DNA from: CAKZYD01 sp039814715
GTDB lineage: Bacteria > Pseudomonadota > Alphaproteobacteria > Sphingomonadales > CAKZYD01
Length of the DNA stretch: 64,000 nucleotides
NCBI GenBank assembly: GCA_039814715.1
Contig: JBCCAR010000009.1
Span: forward strand, 31,404 to 95,403
Reading direction: 5' to 3'
The stretch's first letter is position 1; each line of letters begins with the position of its first letter. The notes beneath the pieces were generated by a model, which saw only the letters and a program-made list of their open reading frames with translations, made no database searches and had not been told where the DNA came from. The position numbers and the translations under genes are program-made. Positions 26,403 to 36,091 of the stretch are shown here, piece by piece.

Positions 26403-28055
26403 TCAGATGGTATGCACCATGACGCTGGTTTGCGGTTTCTTACCGCAATATTCTCTCAAGGCACGGCGCACAGCAATGCGAACGGCTTCGCCGACCTGGT
26501 CCGCATTGGCGTTGCGGCGGCCCGCTTTGCGCAAACCATCCTCGACGGCCTCTGAGCAAATCTCGCGCAAGTCCTCATCATCTTGACCAGGCACCCCTTG
26601 AAGGAGAATTTGCGGGTCATCCATCAGGTCCCCATGATCGTCTATCACCAGCGAAACAGTCGCTGATCCGTTAAAAGCCAGCCTGCGCCGATCAACGATG
26701 GATGCACCATCACGCAGCACCAGCTCATCGCCATCAAGGGCCAAATAATTTGATGGAGCATAGCCAATACGCTCAACTTTGCCTGGGGCTAAGCGAACAA
26801 TGTCGCCATTCAGTGGCACATAGGTCTCGGATATGCCAAGCGATTTGGCAAAGGCGGCATGCGTCTTCATGTGCCGCATTTCACCGTGAACGGGGACGAC
26901 TGCTGCAGGCTTAATCCAGCCATAGAGGCGTTTGAGCTCTGGCTGACACGGATGGCCGGAGACGTGAATGAACGCATCTTTCTCCGTGATGATATTAATA
27001 TTGCGCGCGGCGAGCGCGTTATAGACTTCGCCTAACGTGCGTTCATTGCCAGGAATGATTTTTGAGGAGAACGCAACAGTGTCCCCCGCTGTGAAAGAGA
27101 TATCGCGGTGATCATCATGGGCTATGCGGTACAGCGCTGCGCGCGGCTCACCCTGACAGCCCGTACAAATGATCATGACCTTGTCGCGCGGTAAGTGTTT
27201 GACTTCATTTTGGTCTAGAACTGGCGGAAAGTCTTCTAAATAGCCGGTGGCCTTGGCTAAGGCGATGTTGCGCGTTAACGATCGGCCCAGGACTGCCAAA
27301 TGACGCCCGGTTGCATTGGCGACTTTCCCAAGCGTGTCCAGGCGGGCCACGTTGCTCGCGAAAGTTGTGACGACCAACCGCCCTTTCACATCTGCAAACA
27401 GCTCGAGCATACAGTCGCGAACGGCTCCTTCAGATCCGGACGGCGCGGTGTTCAGCGCATTTGTGCTATCGCCAATAAGCGCGGCAATGCCCTTTTCACC
27501 GATCGCTTGAAGGACCTCAGGCGCTGCTGGTGTCCCAATAATGGGATCGTCATCTAGCTTCCAATCGCCTGTGTGGAAAATGTTACCAGCCGGGGTCTCA
27601 ATCAACAGCGCATGCCCTTCTGGAATTGAGTGCGCCAGTTCGACATAGCGTATTTTGAACGGACCAATTTCAATGTCGCCGCCGCGAGGGACCTCGTGCA
27701 GATCATCGCCCAATTGGAGATTATGGTCTGCCAGTTTGTGGCGCATCATCGCGATTGTAAAGGGCGTCCCATAAAGCGGCACATGTAAGTCCGGCCACAG
27801 AAAGGGAACGGCGCCGCCATGGTCTTCATGCGCATGTGTCAGAACCACGGCCTTGAGCTTCTTGCCTAAATCTTCCGCAAAGCTAGAATCGGGAAAAATT
27901 AGCTCTACGCCGGGGTCCCTATCTGTGGGAAAAGTCATGCCGCAATCGACCATGATCCAGCTATCGTTGTAGCCGAACATGTTCATATTCATGCCAATCT
28001 CGCCCGAGCCCCCTAAAGGAACAAAAACCAGGGTGTCGCGGGGAATGGTCGTCAT
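26403..28055 (-). CDS. rnj: Ribonuclease J
   Basis: Metallo-beta-lactamase/beta-CASP nuclease with 5'-3' exonuclease and endonuclease activity on RNA. 550 residues. The zinc-binding HAHEDH lies at residues 74-79 (LTHAHEDHGG), followed by HTGDWKLD and, in the beta-CASP part, TGCQGEPRAAL and HVSGHPCQPEL. The C-terminal ~100 residues form the RNase J-specific domain. The stop overlaps nothing, but its start overlaps the coaX stop by four bases. Confidence 0.94.
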   Translation of the reverse strand: MTTIPRDTLVFVPLGGSGEIGMNMNMFGYNDSWIMVDCGMTFPTDRDPGVELIFPDSSFAEDLGKKLKAVVLTHAHEDHGGAVPFLWPDLHVPLYGTPFTIAMMRHKLADHNLQLGDDLHEVPRGGDIEIGPFKIRYVELAHSIPEGHALLIETPAGNIFHTGDWKLDDDPIIGTPAAPEVLQAIGEKGIAALIGDSTNALNTAPSGSEGAVRDCMLELFADVKGRLVVTTFASNVARLDTLGKVANATGRHLAVLGRSLTRNIALAKATGYLEDFPPVLDQNEVKHLPRDKVMIICTGCQGEPRAALYRIAHDDHRDISFTAGDTVAFSSKIIPGNERTLGEVYNALAARNINIITEKDAFIHVSGHPCQPELKRLYGWIKPAAVVPVHGEMRHMKTHAAFAKSLGISETYVPLNGDIVRLAPGKVERIGYAPSNYLALDGDELVLRDGASIVDRRRLAFNGSATVSLVIDDHGDLMDDPQILLQGVPGQDDEDLREICSEAVEDGLRKAGRRNANADQVGEAVRIAVRRALREYCGKKPQTSVMVHTI

Positions 28056-28861
28056 AAGGCAGGTTTATCCTGTATGGATTGCACGGTGTCGGCGTTGCGC
28101 TCAAAGATCAAAGCCAGACCGCGCAAGGTCAAATCGGTATCAACATGATCGATCACTTGGCTCTGCGTTTCAAATACGACAGCCAGGCCGCCTGTTGCAA
28201 TCACAGTCATTGCCGCACCGAATTCAGCGGTTATGCGGTCAACCAAGCCTTCCAGAAGGCCAACATAGCCCCACATGACCCCAGACTGCATGGCTGTGAT
28301 AGTTGATTTGCCAATAACCTGCCCTTGCCGGGGCACCTCAACAGCAATGCGCGGCAGTTTGGCTGCAGCGCGGTCCAAGGCGTCTATGGAGAGGTTAATT
28401 CCTGGCGAAATAACGCCGCCCTCATAGTCGCCCGTTTGCGTGACCACATCGAAGGTCGTCGCTGTTCCAAAATCAATAATGATCAGCGGTCCGCTATAGC
28501 GCGCATAGCCAGCGACAGCATTAACCAACCGGTCTGCGCCTGCTTCATTAGGGTTGGGCAGATTGACGTGGATGCCAAGCTCCACATTCTCTTCGCCGAC
28601 AACGAGTGGCTCAACAGAGAAATAGGTGCGGCATAGCGAGCGCAACTGAAACAGTGTGGGGGGTACGACGGTTGCAATGATTGCCCCATCGATTGACTTA
28701 TGATCAAGTTTTGCCAAGCTCATCAGCTGGCTAATCCAAACCATGTATTCATCTGCTGTGCGCGCATTGGCTGTTGAAATTCGCCACTTATGGAGAATTT
28801 TTTGGCCATCTAAGACGGCAAAAACAGTGTTGGTATTCCCGCTATCAATCGCTAGCAGCAT
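28052..28861 (-). CDS. coaX: Type III pantothenate kinase
   Basis: First step of coenzyme A synthesis: phosphorylates pantothenate; ASKHA fold, insensitive to CoA feedback. 269 residues, with the N-terminal phosphate-binding loop IDSGNTNTVFAV (residues 5-16), GADRLVNAVAGY and IIIDFGTATTFDVV (about 123-136). It overlaps birA by one base (TAATG) and rnj by four, so birA-coaX-rnj are coupled. Confidence 0.95.
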   Translation of the reverse strand: MLLAIDSGNTNTVFAVLDGQKILHKWRISTANARTADEYMVWISQLMSLAKLDHKSIDGAIIATVVPPTLFQLRSLCRTYFSVEPLVVGEENVELGIHVNLPNPNEAGADRLVNAVAGYARYSGPLIIIDFGTATTFDVVTQTGDYEGGVISPGINLSIDALDRAAAKLPRIAVEVPRQGQVIGKSTITAMQSGVMWGYVGLLEGLVDRITAEFGAAMTVIATGGLAVVFETQSQVIDHVDTDLTLRGLALIFERNADTVQSIQDKPAL

Positions 28862-29622
28862 TATGCGCTCTCCGCCAATGAGAGGAACGATAAGTCGCCA
28901 GCCTGAACCAAACAGGGCTGACCATTTGAGAGAGTCACAACCGCCTCCCCCGTCGCTTCTATACCGTCAAAGCGGCCTTCCCCTTTTCCGTCGATGAGAA
29001 CGGGTTCATGTAGGCCGTAGGCAGCCAATTGCCATTCCCTTATAAATGCGTGCTGGTCCCTGCCCTGCCAAGCGACAATAGCCTGTTCTACCTTAGGCGC
29101 CAGGACGCGTAAAAACTGTTCCGGCTTTACTAAACCTGATGACGAGCCCTCGAAGACGCTACTCGTTTTCTGGCCATCAGGCGGCGGCGTCTCTATCAGG
29201 TTAACGCCGGCGCCCATAATGCCCCAAAACGCGCCATCCGCAGCCTTATGCGTTTCAATGAGAATGCCGGCAGCCTTTCCTTTGCCAATGAGAACATCAT
29301 TGGGCCATTTGCATAGCACTTGCTCTGGTCCCGTGTAAAAAGCCGATATAGCGTCCTTAACGGCGAGCCCAATGGCAAGCGATAGACCGTGAATGGCGGC
29401 GAGGTCCTGGCCGATCAGCCAGGTGTAGCTTCCCATAAAATTGCCGCGCCGCGACGACCAAGCCCGGCCTTGGCGACCGCGGCCATGTGTTTGGTCCCGG
29501 GCTATCACCCAGCGGGATGTCAGGTCGCCGCCAGCCAAAAGGCGGACCGCCTGCGCATTTGTGCTGTCTACTTCATCCAGCCAAATCGGCGTATCAGAAA
29601 CGATCGGTTCGGGATGCGCCAT
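28861..29622 (-). CDS. birA: Biotin--[acetyl-CoA-carboxylase] ligase
   Basis: Attaches biotin to the carrier protein of biotin-dependent carboxylases. 253 residues, the short type without the N-terminal DNA-binding helix-turn-helix of E. coli BirA, so it cannot act as a repressor by that route. The biotin and ATP site motifs are GRGRQGRAWSSRRGNF (about 47-62) and KWPNDVLIGKGKAAGILIE (about 103-121). It begins six bases after nuoN ends; nuoN-birA-coaX-rnj is a common alphaproteobacterial run. Confidence 0.92.
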   Translation of the reverse strand: MAHPEPIVSDTPIWLDEVDSTNAQAVRLLAGGDLTSRWVIARDQTHGRGRQGRAWSSRRGNFMGSYTWLIGQDLAAIHGLSLAIGLAVKDAISAFYTGPEQVLCKWPNDVLIGKGKAAGILIETHKAADGAFWGIMGAGVNLIETPPPDGQKTSSVFEGSSSGLVKPEQFLRVLAPKVEQAIVAWQGRDQHAFIREWQLAAYGLHEPVLIDGKGEGRFDGIEATGEAVVTLSNGQPCLVQAGDLSFLSLAESA

Positions 29623-29628
29623 TCAGTC

Positions 29629-31089
29629 TCAGCTAAACGCCGCTGCTGCTGCTTGCGCGCTAGACCACAGCATTGGCCACACAATCACGAACGCAGGCGA
29701 TGCAAATAAGGCTGCAGCAAGCATGACCAGACCTGACGGCAGGTCTTTTGTGCCTAGAATAGTCAGGTCGGCTTCATCAAAATACATAATCTTGATGATG
29801 CGAAGATAATAGTAGGCTGCCACAGCGCTGCTGAGAGCGCCTATGACCGCAAGCCAATACATGTTCGCTTCGATAGCGGCTTGAAAGATAAAGAGCTTGC
29901 CAAAGAAGCCGGCAAAGGGCGGAAAGCCAAGCAAAGACAGCATGAAACACGCAAAGGCAAGCGCGAGCCACGGCTGGTGTTTACGCAGGCCGGCCAAGTC
30001 TTCAATCTTATCGGTTGAGCCGCTTTCCGTATTCATAGCCAAGATGCATGCAAATGCACCGATGGTCGTAATCATGTAAATCGCCATGTAAAAGGTCGTC
30101 GCAGCAATGGCTTCGGACGTTCCAACGGCAAGGCCGATTAACGCATAGCCCACATGGCCGATGGAGGAATAGGCCATAAGTCGCTTGATGCTGGTCTGCG
30201 GTATCGCGGCAAAGGAGCCTAAGACCATGGATAGCAAGGCAATGGCGTAGATAACTTGCGTCCACTGCGCCTCCAGCGCCGGCAGCGCATCCATGATCAC
30301 GCGAATAAAGAGCGCCATGGAGGCAATCTTGGGCGCGCCTGCAAAAAAGGCGGTCACTGGTGTGGGAGCACCTTCATACACATCCGGCGTCCACATGTGG
30401 AAAGGAACGGCGGAGACTTTGAACGCCAGACCTGCTAGTACGAAAACAAGGCCGAAGACGAGCCCAATACCGGGCAGTTTGCCGTCCAAAAGACCCGGCA
30501 ATTCTTGGGCTAAGACAGCGAACGAGGTGGTGCCTGAGAAGCCATAAATGAGCGAAGAGCCGAACAGCAGCATGCCAGAGGCTACGGCGCCTAAGACAAA
30601 ATACTTCAGCCCAGCCTCAGTCGATAGCTTGCTATCACGGTCCAGCGCGGCGAGCACGTAGAGGCTCAGGCTCTGCAGTTCTAAACCGATATAGAGCGTT
30701 AAAAGAGAACCGGAGGACACCATGATGCACATGCCGATGGTGGCAAGAAGCATTAGCAAAGGTATCTCAAATCGCTCAAGTCCATTGCTGAGCAAAAATG
30801 GACGCATCATGATGAGTGCAGCGAGCGACCCAATGAGGACAAGGGCCTTCATAAAGGACGTGAAGGCATCCACCACGAAGAGGTCTGAAAACGCTGAGGC
30901 CTCCCCCTTCACGACAAATAGCAGTGCGGCCAGCGCTGCCAGTAAGACAATGCCGACAAAGACGGTCACACGGCCAAAGCTCGCCTTTGGGCCTGTTCCC
31001 AAAACCCCGAGAACGATGGTAAGCAACGCGCCGCCCGCCAAAAGAAGCTCAGGCCATGCAGCCGTCCAATTTTCTACAGGACCGATCAT
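29629..31089 (-). CDS. nuoN: NADH-quinone oxidoreductase subunit N
   Basis: Proton-pumping antiporter-like subunit of complex I membrane arm. 486 residues, about 14 membrane helices. The conserved Mrp-type segments include YFVLGAVASGMLLFGSSLIYG and KVSAVPFHMWTPDVYEGAPTPV, with lysines on helices 7, 8 and 12 positions expected for proton transfer. Overlaps nuoM by four bases. Confidence 0.96.
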   Translation of the reverse strand: MIGPVENWTAAWPELLLAGGALLTIVLGVLGTGPKASFGRVTVFVGIVLLAALAALLFVVKGEASAFSDLFVVDAFTSFMKALVLIGSLAALIMMRPFLLSNGLERFEIPLLMLLATIGMCIMVSSGSLLTLYIGLELQSLSLYVLAALDRDSKLSTEAGLKYFVLGAVASGMLLFGSSLIYGFSGTTSFAVLAQELPGLLDGKLPGIGLVFGLVFVLAGLAFKVSAVPFHMWTPDVYEGAPTPVTAFFAGAPKIASMALFIRVIMDALPALEAQWTQVIYAIALLSMVLGSFAAIPQTSIKRLMAYSSIGHVGYALIGLAVGTSEAIAATTFYMAIYMITTIGAFACILAMNTESGSTDKIEDLAGLRKHQPWLALAFACFMLSLLGFPPFAGFFGKLFIFQAAIEANMYWLAVIGALSSAVAAYYYLRIIKIMYFDEADLTILGTKDLPSGLVMLAAALFASPAFVIVWPMLWSSAQAAAAAFS

Positions 31090-32624
31090 CGTGCTGCTGC
31101 CTTCTGCGCGGGGGCGCTATCGTCTCGCTGCGCTGTTGCTTTGTCCGTGCCGCCGCGCTCCATCTGTGTGATGAGCGTTTCCACAGGCACTTCGATGAAG
31201 TCCAGAAACGGCTTTGGATATATACCCATCCAAAGGACTAGTACGATCATGGGCGCAAACAGACCCCACTCGCGCGGCGACAAGTCGAGCATGCCCTTCA
31301 GGTCGTCTTTCTCCAGAGTTCCGAAGACCACGTTTTTATACAGCCGCCAAAGCATGTAGCCAGCGCCCAATATGAGCCCAATGGCTGCGCCAAACGCGAT
31401 CCAGGAGCCGGATTCATAAGCGCCAACCAACACCAGAAATTCACCAACAAACCCACTCGTACCCGGCAAGCCAACGGACGCCATCGTAAAGACCATGAAG
31501 ACGAGTGCATATTGGGGCATGATATTCACCAGCCCGCCATAGCGATCAATCATCCGGGTGTGGAGGCGGTCGTAGACAACACCCACGCACAAGAAAAGCG
31601 CGCCAGAGACGATCCCATGACTGAGCATTTGGAAGATGCTGCCTTCAAGGCCTTGCTGGTTAAAGGTGAACAGTCCGATGGTGACGAAACCCATATGCGC
31701 GACGGAAGAATACGCAATGAGCTTCTTCATGTCCTGCTGCACCAGGGCAACAAGCGAGGTGTAGATCACTGCAATGATGCTCATAACGAACACTAAAATC
31801 GCCAAGTCATGGCTCGCATCAGGGAACATCGGTAGCGAGAACCGGATGAACCCGTAGCCGCCCATTTTCAAGAGCACCCCGGCCAAGATGACAGAGCCTG
31901 CTGTGGGCGCCTCCACATGGGCATCAGGGAGCCAGGTATGTACCGGCCACATTGGCATCTTCACGGCAAAACTGGCAAAGAAGGCAAGCCATAGCCACGT
32001 CTGGGCGGTGTGCGAGAAATCAAATGTGAGAAGCGTTGGAATGTCGCTCGTTCCTGCCGTTATGACGATATAGAGCATCGCCAAAAGCATCAGCAGCGAG
32101 CCCGTGAGCGTATATAAAAAAAACTTAAAGCTGGCATACACACGCCGCGCGCCGCCCCAGACACCGATGATTAAGAACATTGGCACCAGACCGCCCTCAA
32201 AGAACACGTAGAACAAGAACACATCGAGCGAACAAAACACGCCGATCATGAGCGTTTCCATCACCAAAAAGGCGATCATGTATTCGCGCACCCGGTCTTG
32301 AATGGCAGACCAGCTGGCGATGATGCAGATCGGCATCAAGAAGGTCGTTAGCAGGATGAGCAGAACCGATATGCCGTCCACGCCGAGGTAATAATTAAAG
32401 AAGCCCGGAACGAGATCAATCTTTTTGACAAACTGAAAATCTGCATTCGATTGGTCATACCCAAACCATAGCATCAACGATAAAGCGAACGTAAAGACGG
32501 AGGTCCAAAGCGCTGTCCACCGCATATTGCGCGCACTGTGCACCTGGTCCGCTGGAATGGTGAGCAGCATAGCTGCGCCGACAAGCGGCACGATCAGGAG
32601 AAGGGAGAGAAGATAACCGTACAT
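31086..32624 (-). CDS. nuoM: NADH-quinone oxidoreductase subunit M
   Basis: Second antiporter-like proton-pumping subunit of complex I, in the inner membrane. 512 residues, about 14 helices, with VKMPMWPVHTWLPDAHVEAP and the region QQDMKKLIAYSSVAHMGFV that carries a key lysine. The C-terminus is hydrophilic and rich in Ala, Lys and Asp. Starts 16 bases after nuoL ends. Confidence 0.96.
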   Translation of the reverse strand: MYGYLLSLLLIVPLVGAAMLLTIPADQVHSARNMRWTALWTSVFTFALSLMLWFGYDQSNADFQFVKKIDLVPGFFNYYLGVDGISVLLILLTTFLMPICIIASWSAIQDRVREYMIAFLVMETLMIGVFCSLDVFLFYVFFEGGLVPMFLIIGVWGGARRVYASFKFFLYTLTGSLLMLLAMLYIVITAGTSDIPTLLTFDFSHTAQTWLWLAFFASFAVKMPMWPVHTWLPDAHVEAPTAGSVILAGVLLKMGGYGFIRFSLPMFPDASHDLAILVFVMSIIAVIYTSLVALVQQDMKKLIAYSSVAHMGFVTIGLFTFNQQGLEGSIFQMLSHGIVSGALFLCVGVVYDRLHTRMIDRYGGLVNIMPQYALVFMVFTMASVGLPGTSGFVGEFLVLVGAYESGSWIAFGAAIGLILGAGYMLWRLYKNVVFGTLEKDDLKGMLDLSPREWGLFAPMIVLVLWMGIYPKPFLDFIEVPVETLITQMERGGTDKATAQRDDSAPAQKAAAR

Positions 32625-32640
32625 TTTTTGGGTAGGTCCC

Positions 32641-34575
32641 TTATCCGGTCACTGCGCCAACGGCGAACAGCGTTCCTATACCAACAACCGCCAGCAGCAT
32701 GGCGAAGGCGTAGTGAAACAAATAGCCAGTTTGAAGCGTCCGCGATTTCCGCGCTGCGGCTTGCACCGTGGCGGCGATACCATTGGGTCCAAAGCCGTCA
32801 ATGAGGCGTTCGTCCCCAGTTTTCCAAAACGTCCGGCCAAACCATAAAGCCGGCTTAATGAACAGCGCTCCATACAATTCATCGAAATACCATTTGTTGA
32901 GCAGGAAGCGGTGCAGTCCGGCCAAACTTTGAGCGAGCTTTTTTGGAATAGAGGGGGCAACAATGTAAAACAGGATGGCGATCGACAGGCCAATCACGCC
33001 CATGATGACCGGTAGGTATTTCACCAGCTTTGGAACATGGTGAGCTTCTTCAATGATGTCGATACCGCCGAGCATTGTGAGCGTACCGTTCCAGAATTCT
33101 TCGCGGTGATCGCCTACAAAATATGGATAGAAGGCCATCCCAGCAAAAATTGCGCCCAGGGCCAAAATGATAAGCGGAATGAGCATCACCGGCGGGCTTT
33201 CATGGGCCGCATCGAAGGTTTCTTGTTTGGCGCGGGTCTCCCCGAAGAAGGTCAAGAAGATCAACCGCCAGCTATAGAAAGCGGTGAAGAACGCTGCGAT
33301 CACGCCGAGCAGAAAGGCATATTGGGCGCCCGTGCGGTGCGATGCAAAGGCCGCCTCGATAATCATATCCTTGGAATAATAGCCCGACAGGATCGGAACA
33401 CCGGTAATCGCAAGCGTTCCGATGACCATGACAGCGAAAGTCCAAGGTATCTTTTTGCGCAGTCCGCCCATGTAACGCATGTCTTGTTCATCATGCATCG
33501 CGTGAATGACCGAACCAGCACCAAGGAACAACAGCGCCTTAAAAAACGCATGCGTGAAGAGGTGAAAAATACCCGCTGAATACGCGCTGACGCCCAACGC
33601 GAAGAACATATAGCCGAGCTGAGAACACGTCGAATAGGCGATGACGCGTTTGATGTCAGTCTGCACCAAGCCCACCGTCGCAGCGAAAAACGCTGTGCTT
33701 GCGCCAATGACTGTCACCACCGTCAGCGCAGTTTCCGACAGTTCAAATAAAGGCGAGCACCGCGCCACCATGAAGACCCCGGCCGTCACCATCGTCGCAG
33801 CATGGATCAGCGCGGACACGGGCGTTGGGCCTTCCATAGCATCTGGCAGCCACGTATGGAGGCCAAGCTGAGCTGATTTGCCCATGGCGCCGACAAAGAG
33901 CAGCAAACAGATGGTGGTCATAACATCGGCTTCGAACCACAAGAAAGAAAACGTTTGCCCAGCCACACCCGGAGCGGCTGCAAACACCGTGTCAAAACTC
34001 ACGGCGCCAAAGACCAGGAAGATGGCGAAGATGCCGAGCGAGTAGCCAAAATCGCCCACCCGGTTCACGACAAAAGCTTTGACCGCAGCGGCGTTGGCAG
34101 ACGGCTTTTTATACCAAAACCCGATCAGTAAGTAAGATGCGAGGCCCACGCCCTCCCAGCCAAAGAACATTTGCACAAAGTTATCCGCTGTGATCAGCAT
34201 GAGCATGGCAAAGGTAAAGAGGGATAAATAGGCCATAAACCGCGGCCGATGCGGATCATGGCTCATATATCCAATAGAGTACCAGTGAACCAGCGCCGAG
34301 ACGCCATTCACCACAACCAGCATAACCGCCGTGAGCGTATCGACACGCAGCGCCCAATCGATCTGCAAGGTCCCGGACGACATCCACTCGGCAAGAACGA
34401 TTTTATAAGAATTACCGCCAAGGGCTACATCCGCAAATACGAGGCCGGACATAATCGCTGACGCGGTCACCGCGAGCGCTGTGACCATCTGCGATCCACG
34501 GTCGCCGATCTTTTTGCCGAAAAAGCCAGCAATAATGGCGGCTATGAGCGGCAGGAAGACAATCCATTGAACCAT
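32641..34575 (-). CDS. nuoL: NADH-quinone oxidoreductase subunit L
   Basis: Largest, most distal proton-pumping subunit of complex I. 644 residues: about 14 antiporter helices with FVGAMGKSAQLGLHTWLPDAM and QTDIKRVIAYSTCSQLGYM, followed by a C-terminal amphipathic lateral helix (about residues 520-580) and a last membrane anchor. The lateral helix marks it as NuoL rather than a cation/proton antiporter MrpA. Confidence 0.97.
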   Translation of the reverse strand: MVQWIVFLPLIAAIIAGFFGKKIGDRGSQMVTALAVTASAIMSGLVFADVALGGNSYKIVLAEWMSSGTLQIDWALRVDTLTAVMLVVVNGVSALVHWYSIGYMSHDPHRPRFMAYLSLFTFAMLMLITADNFVQMFFGWEGVGLASYLLIGFWYKKPSANAAAVKAFVVNRVGDFGYSLGIFAIFLVFGAVSFDTVFAAAPGVAGQTFSFLWFEADVMTTICLLLFVGAMGKSAQLGLHTWLPDAMEGPTPVSALIHAATMVTAGVFMVARCSPLFELSETALTVVTVIGASTAFFAATVGLVQTDIKRVIAYSTCSQLGYMFFALGVSAYSAGIFHLFTHAFFKALLFLGAGSVIHAMHDEQDMRYMGGLRKKIPWTFAVMVIGTLAITGVPILSGYYSKDMIIEAAFASHRTGAQYAFLLGVIAAFFTAFYSWRLIFLTFFGETRAKQETFDAAHESPPVMLIPLIILALGAIFAGMAFYPYFVGDHREEFWNGTLTMLGGIDIIEEAHHVPKLVKYLPVIMGVIGLSIAILFYIVAPSIPKKLAQSLAGLHRFLLNKWYFDELYGALFIKPALWFGRTFWKTGDERLIDGFGPNGIAATVQAAARKSRTLQTGYLFHYAFAMLLAVVGIGTLFAVGAVTG

Positions 34576-34584
34576 TGTCTGGGC

Positions 34585-34896
34585 CTAACCTTTCAGCATA
34601 TCGATATCTTCCACGGCAATGGTGCCGCGGTTGCGGAAATAGATGACCAGGATAGCAAGGCCGATGGCCGCTTCCGCGGCAGCGACTGTGAGCACAAACA
34701 TCGCAAATATTTGCCCGACCATATCATTCAGGTGGGTCGAGAACGCGACGAAATTAATGTTCACTGCCAGCAACATAAGCTCGACGGACATCAAGATAAT
34801 GATCACGTTTTTGCGGTTTAGAAAAATACCCACAACGCCGAAGGTGAATAAGATCGAGGCAACCGCCAAATAGTGGCCTACGCCAATCTCAGCCAT
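34585..34896 (-). CDS. nuoK: NADH-quinone oxidoreductase subunit K
   Basis: Small membrane subunit of complex I, about 102 residues with three helices. The conserved acidic residues of the proton path lie in MSVELMLLAVN (Glu36-type position) and AAAEAAIGLAI (Glu72-type position). It starts two bases after nuoJ ends. Confidence 0.96.
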   Translation of the reverse strand: MAEIGVGHYLAVASILFTFGVVGIFLNRKNVIIILMSVELMLLAVNINFVAFSTHLNDMVGQIFAMFVLTVAAAEAAIGLAILVIYFRNRGTIAVEDIDMLKG

Positions 34897-34898
34897 GG

Positions 34899-35507
34899 CT
34901 AAATCCCCTCCCCGGTATCAACGCTGACAACTTCAATGGCATCGCGCGCCGTGCGGGTATTTTGCGCCGTGACGTTCTGGCGTTTGACGCCGTCGCGGTC
35001 GCGCAGGGTTAAAACAACTGCTCCAATCATCGCGACGAGCAAAATCAGGGCAGCAGAGTGAAAAGCAAAGAAATACTCTGTGTAGAGGACCTGGCCGATG
35101 GCCTCAGTGTTCGTGGTGTCGCTTGGCGTTGGCGTTGAACCAAGCCTTTTGGCGCCGGAGCCGGTTTCCCAATTAAAGCCGACAAGAGCAAGCTGAAGGG
35201 CCAGAACCCCGCCGAGGACCAAACCAAACGGCAAATACTGGGCATAACCGGCGCGCAGTTGGGCGAAATCAATGTCGAGCATCATCACAACAAATAGGAA
35301 CAAAACCGCGACGGCGCCCACGTAAACGATAACCAAAATCATTGCCAAGAACTCCGCGCCCATAAGCACGAATAACCCACCAGCAGAGAAGAATGCTAAA
35401 ATGAGGTAAAGCACGCAGTGGACGGGATTTCTTGACACAATCACCATCAGCCCGCTCACTACCGTGACTGCCGCAAAAAGGTAGAAGGCAAATGCCTCAA
35501 TCGTCAC
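34899..35507 (-). CDS. nuoJ: NADH-quinone oxidoreductase subunit J
   Basis: Membrane subunit of complex I next to the quinone end, 202 residues, five predicted helices. The conserved block MGAEFLAMILVIVYVGAVAVLFLFVVMM (given here by position, about 48-75) is the pi-bulge helix 3 region. It is separated from nuoI by 81 bases, the longest gap inside the operon; no gene or clear terminator was seen in that gap. Confidence 0.95.
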   Translation of the reverse strand: MTIEAFAFYLFAAVTVVSGLMVIVSRNPVHCVLYLILAFFSAGGLFVLMGAEFLAMILVIVYVGAVAVLFLFVVMMLDIDFAQLRAGYAQYLPFGLVLGGVLALQLALVGFNWETGSGAKRLGSTPTPSDTTNTEAIGQVLYTEYFFAFHSAALILLVAMIGAVVLTLRDRDGVKRQNVTAQNTRTARDAIEVVSVDTGEGI

Positions 35508-35588
35508 CTGTTTCTCGTCCCTGTTTTAAGCGTTTTTGTGCGTGATTAAAGGTGCGCGGAAGCGGCACTTTGAGCGTTGGTCGACCTC

Positions 35589-36077
35589 TTAACGATAAGG
35601 GGCATCCAGAGCAAGGTTTTGCGCGATCTCACGCTCCCATCGCTCCCCATTGGCAAGAAGTTTGTCTTTATTGTACATCAGTTCCTCACGGGTCTCGGTC
35701 GCAAACTCAAAGTTTGGGCCCTCAACGATGGCGTCAACGGGGCAGGCTTCCTGGCAAAAGCCGCAATAAATGCACTTCGTCATGTCGATGTCATAGCGCG
35801 TGGTCCGGCGCGAGCCATCTTCGCGTGGTTCTGCTTCAATGGTAATGGCTTGAGCCGGGCACACTGCTTCGCACAGCTTGCAAGCAATGCAGCGTTCTTC
35901 GCCATTGGGATAGCGGCGCAAAGCATGCTCTCCGCGGAAGCGCGGGCTTAGCGGACCTTTCTCATAAGGGTAGTTTACCGTCGCTTTGGGCCGGAAGAAG
36001 TACTTCAATGTCAGCCACATGGACGAGACAAACTCCAGCAGCAGGAGAGATTTGGCAGAATGCGCTAAAGAAGCCAT
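35589..36077 (-). CDS. nuoI: NADH-quinone oxidoreductase subunit I
   Basis: Ferredoxin-like subunit of the complex I peripheral arm carrying two [4Fe-4S] clusters (N6a, N6b). 162 residues with two classic motifs: CIACKLCEAVCP and CIYCGFCQEACP, about 40 residues apart. The N-terminal helix runs along the membrane. It starts 14 bases after nuoH ends. Confidence 0.97.
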   Translation of the reverse strand: MASLAHSAKSLLLLEFVSSMWLTLKYFFRPKATVNYPYEKGPLSPRFRGEHALRRYPNGEERCIACKLCEAVCPAQAITIEAEPREDGSRRTTRYDIDMTKCIYCGFCQEACPVDAIVEGPNFEFATETREELMYNKDKLLANGERWEREIAQNLALDAPYR

Positions 36078-36091
36078 TGGGGGTACCGCTC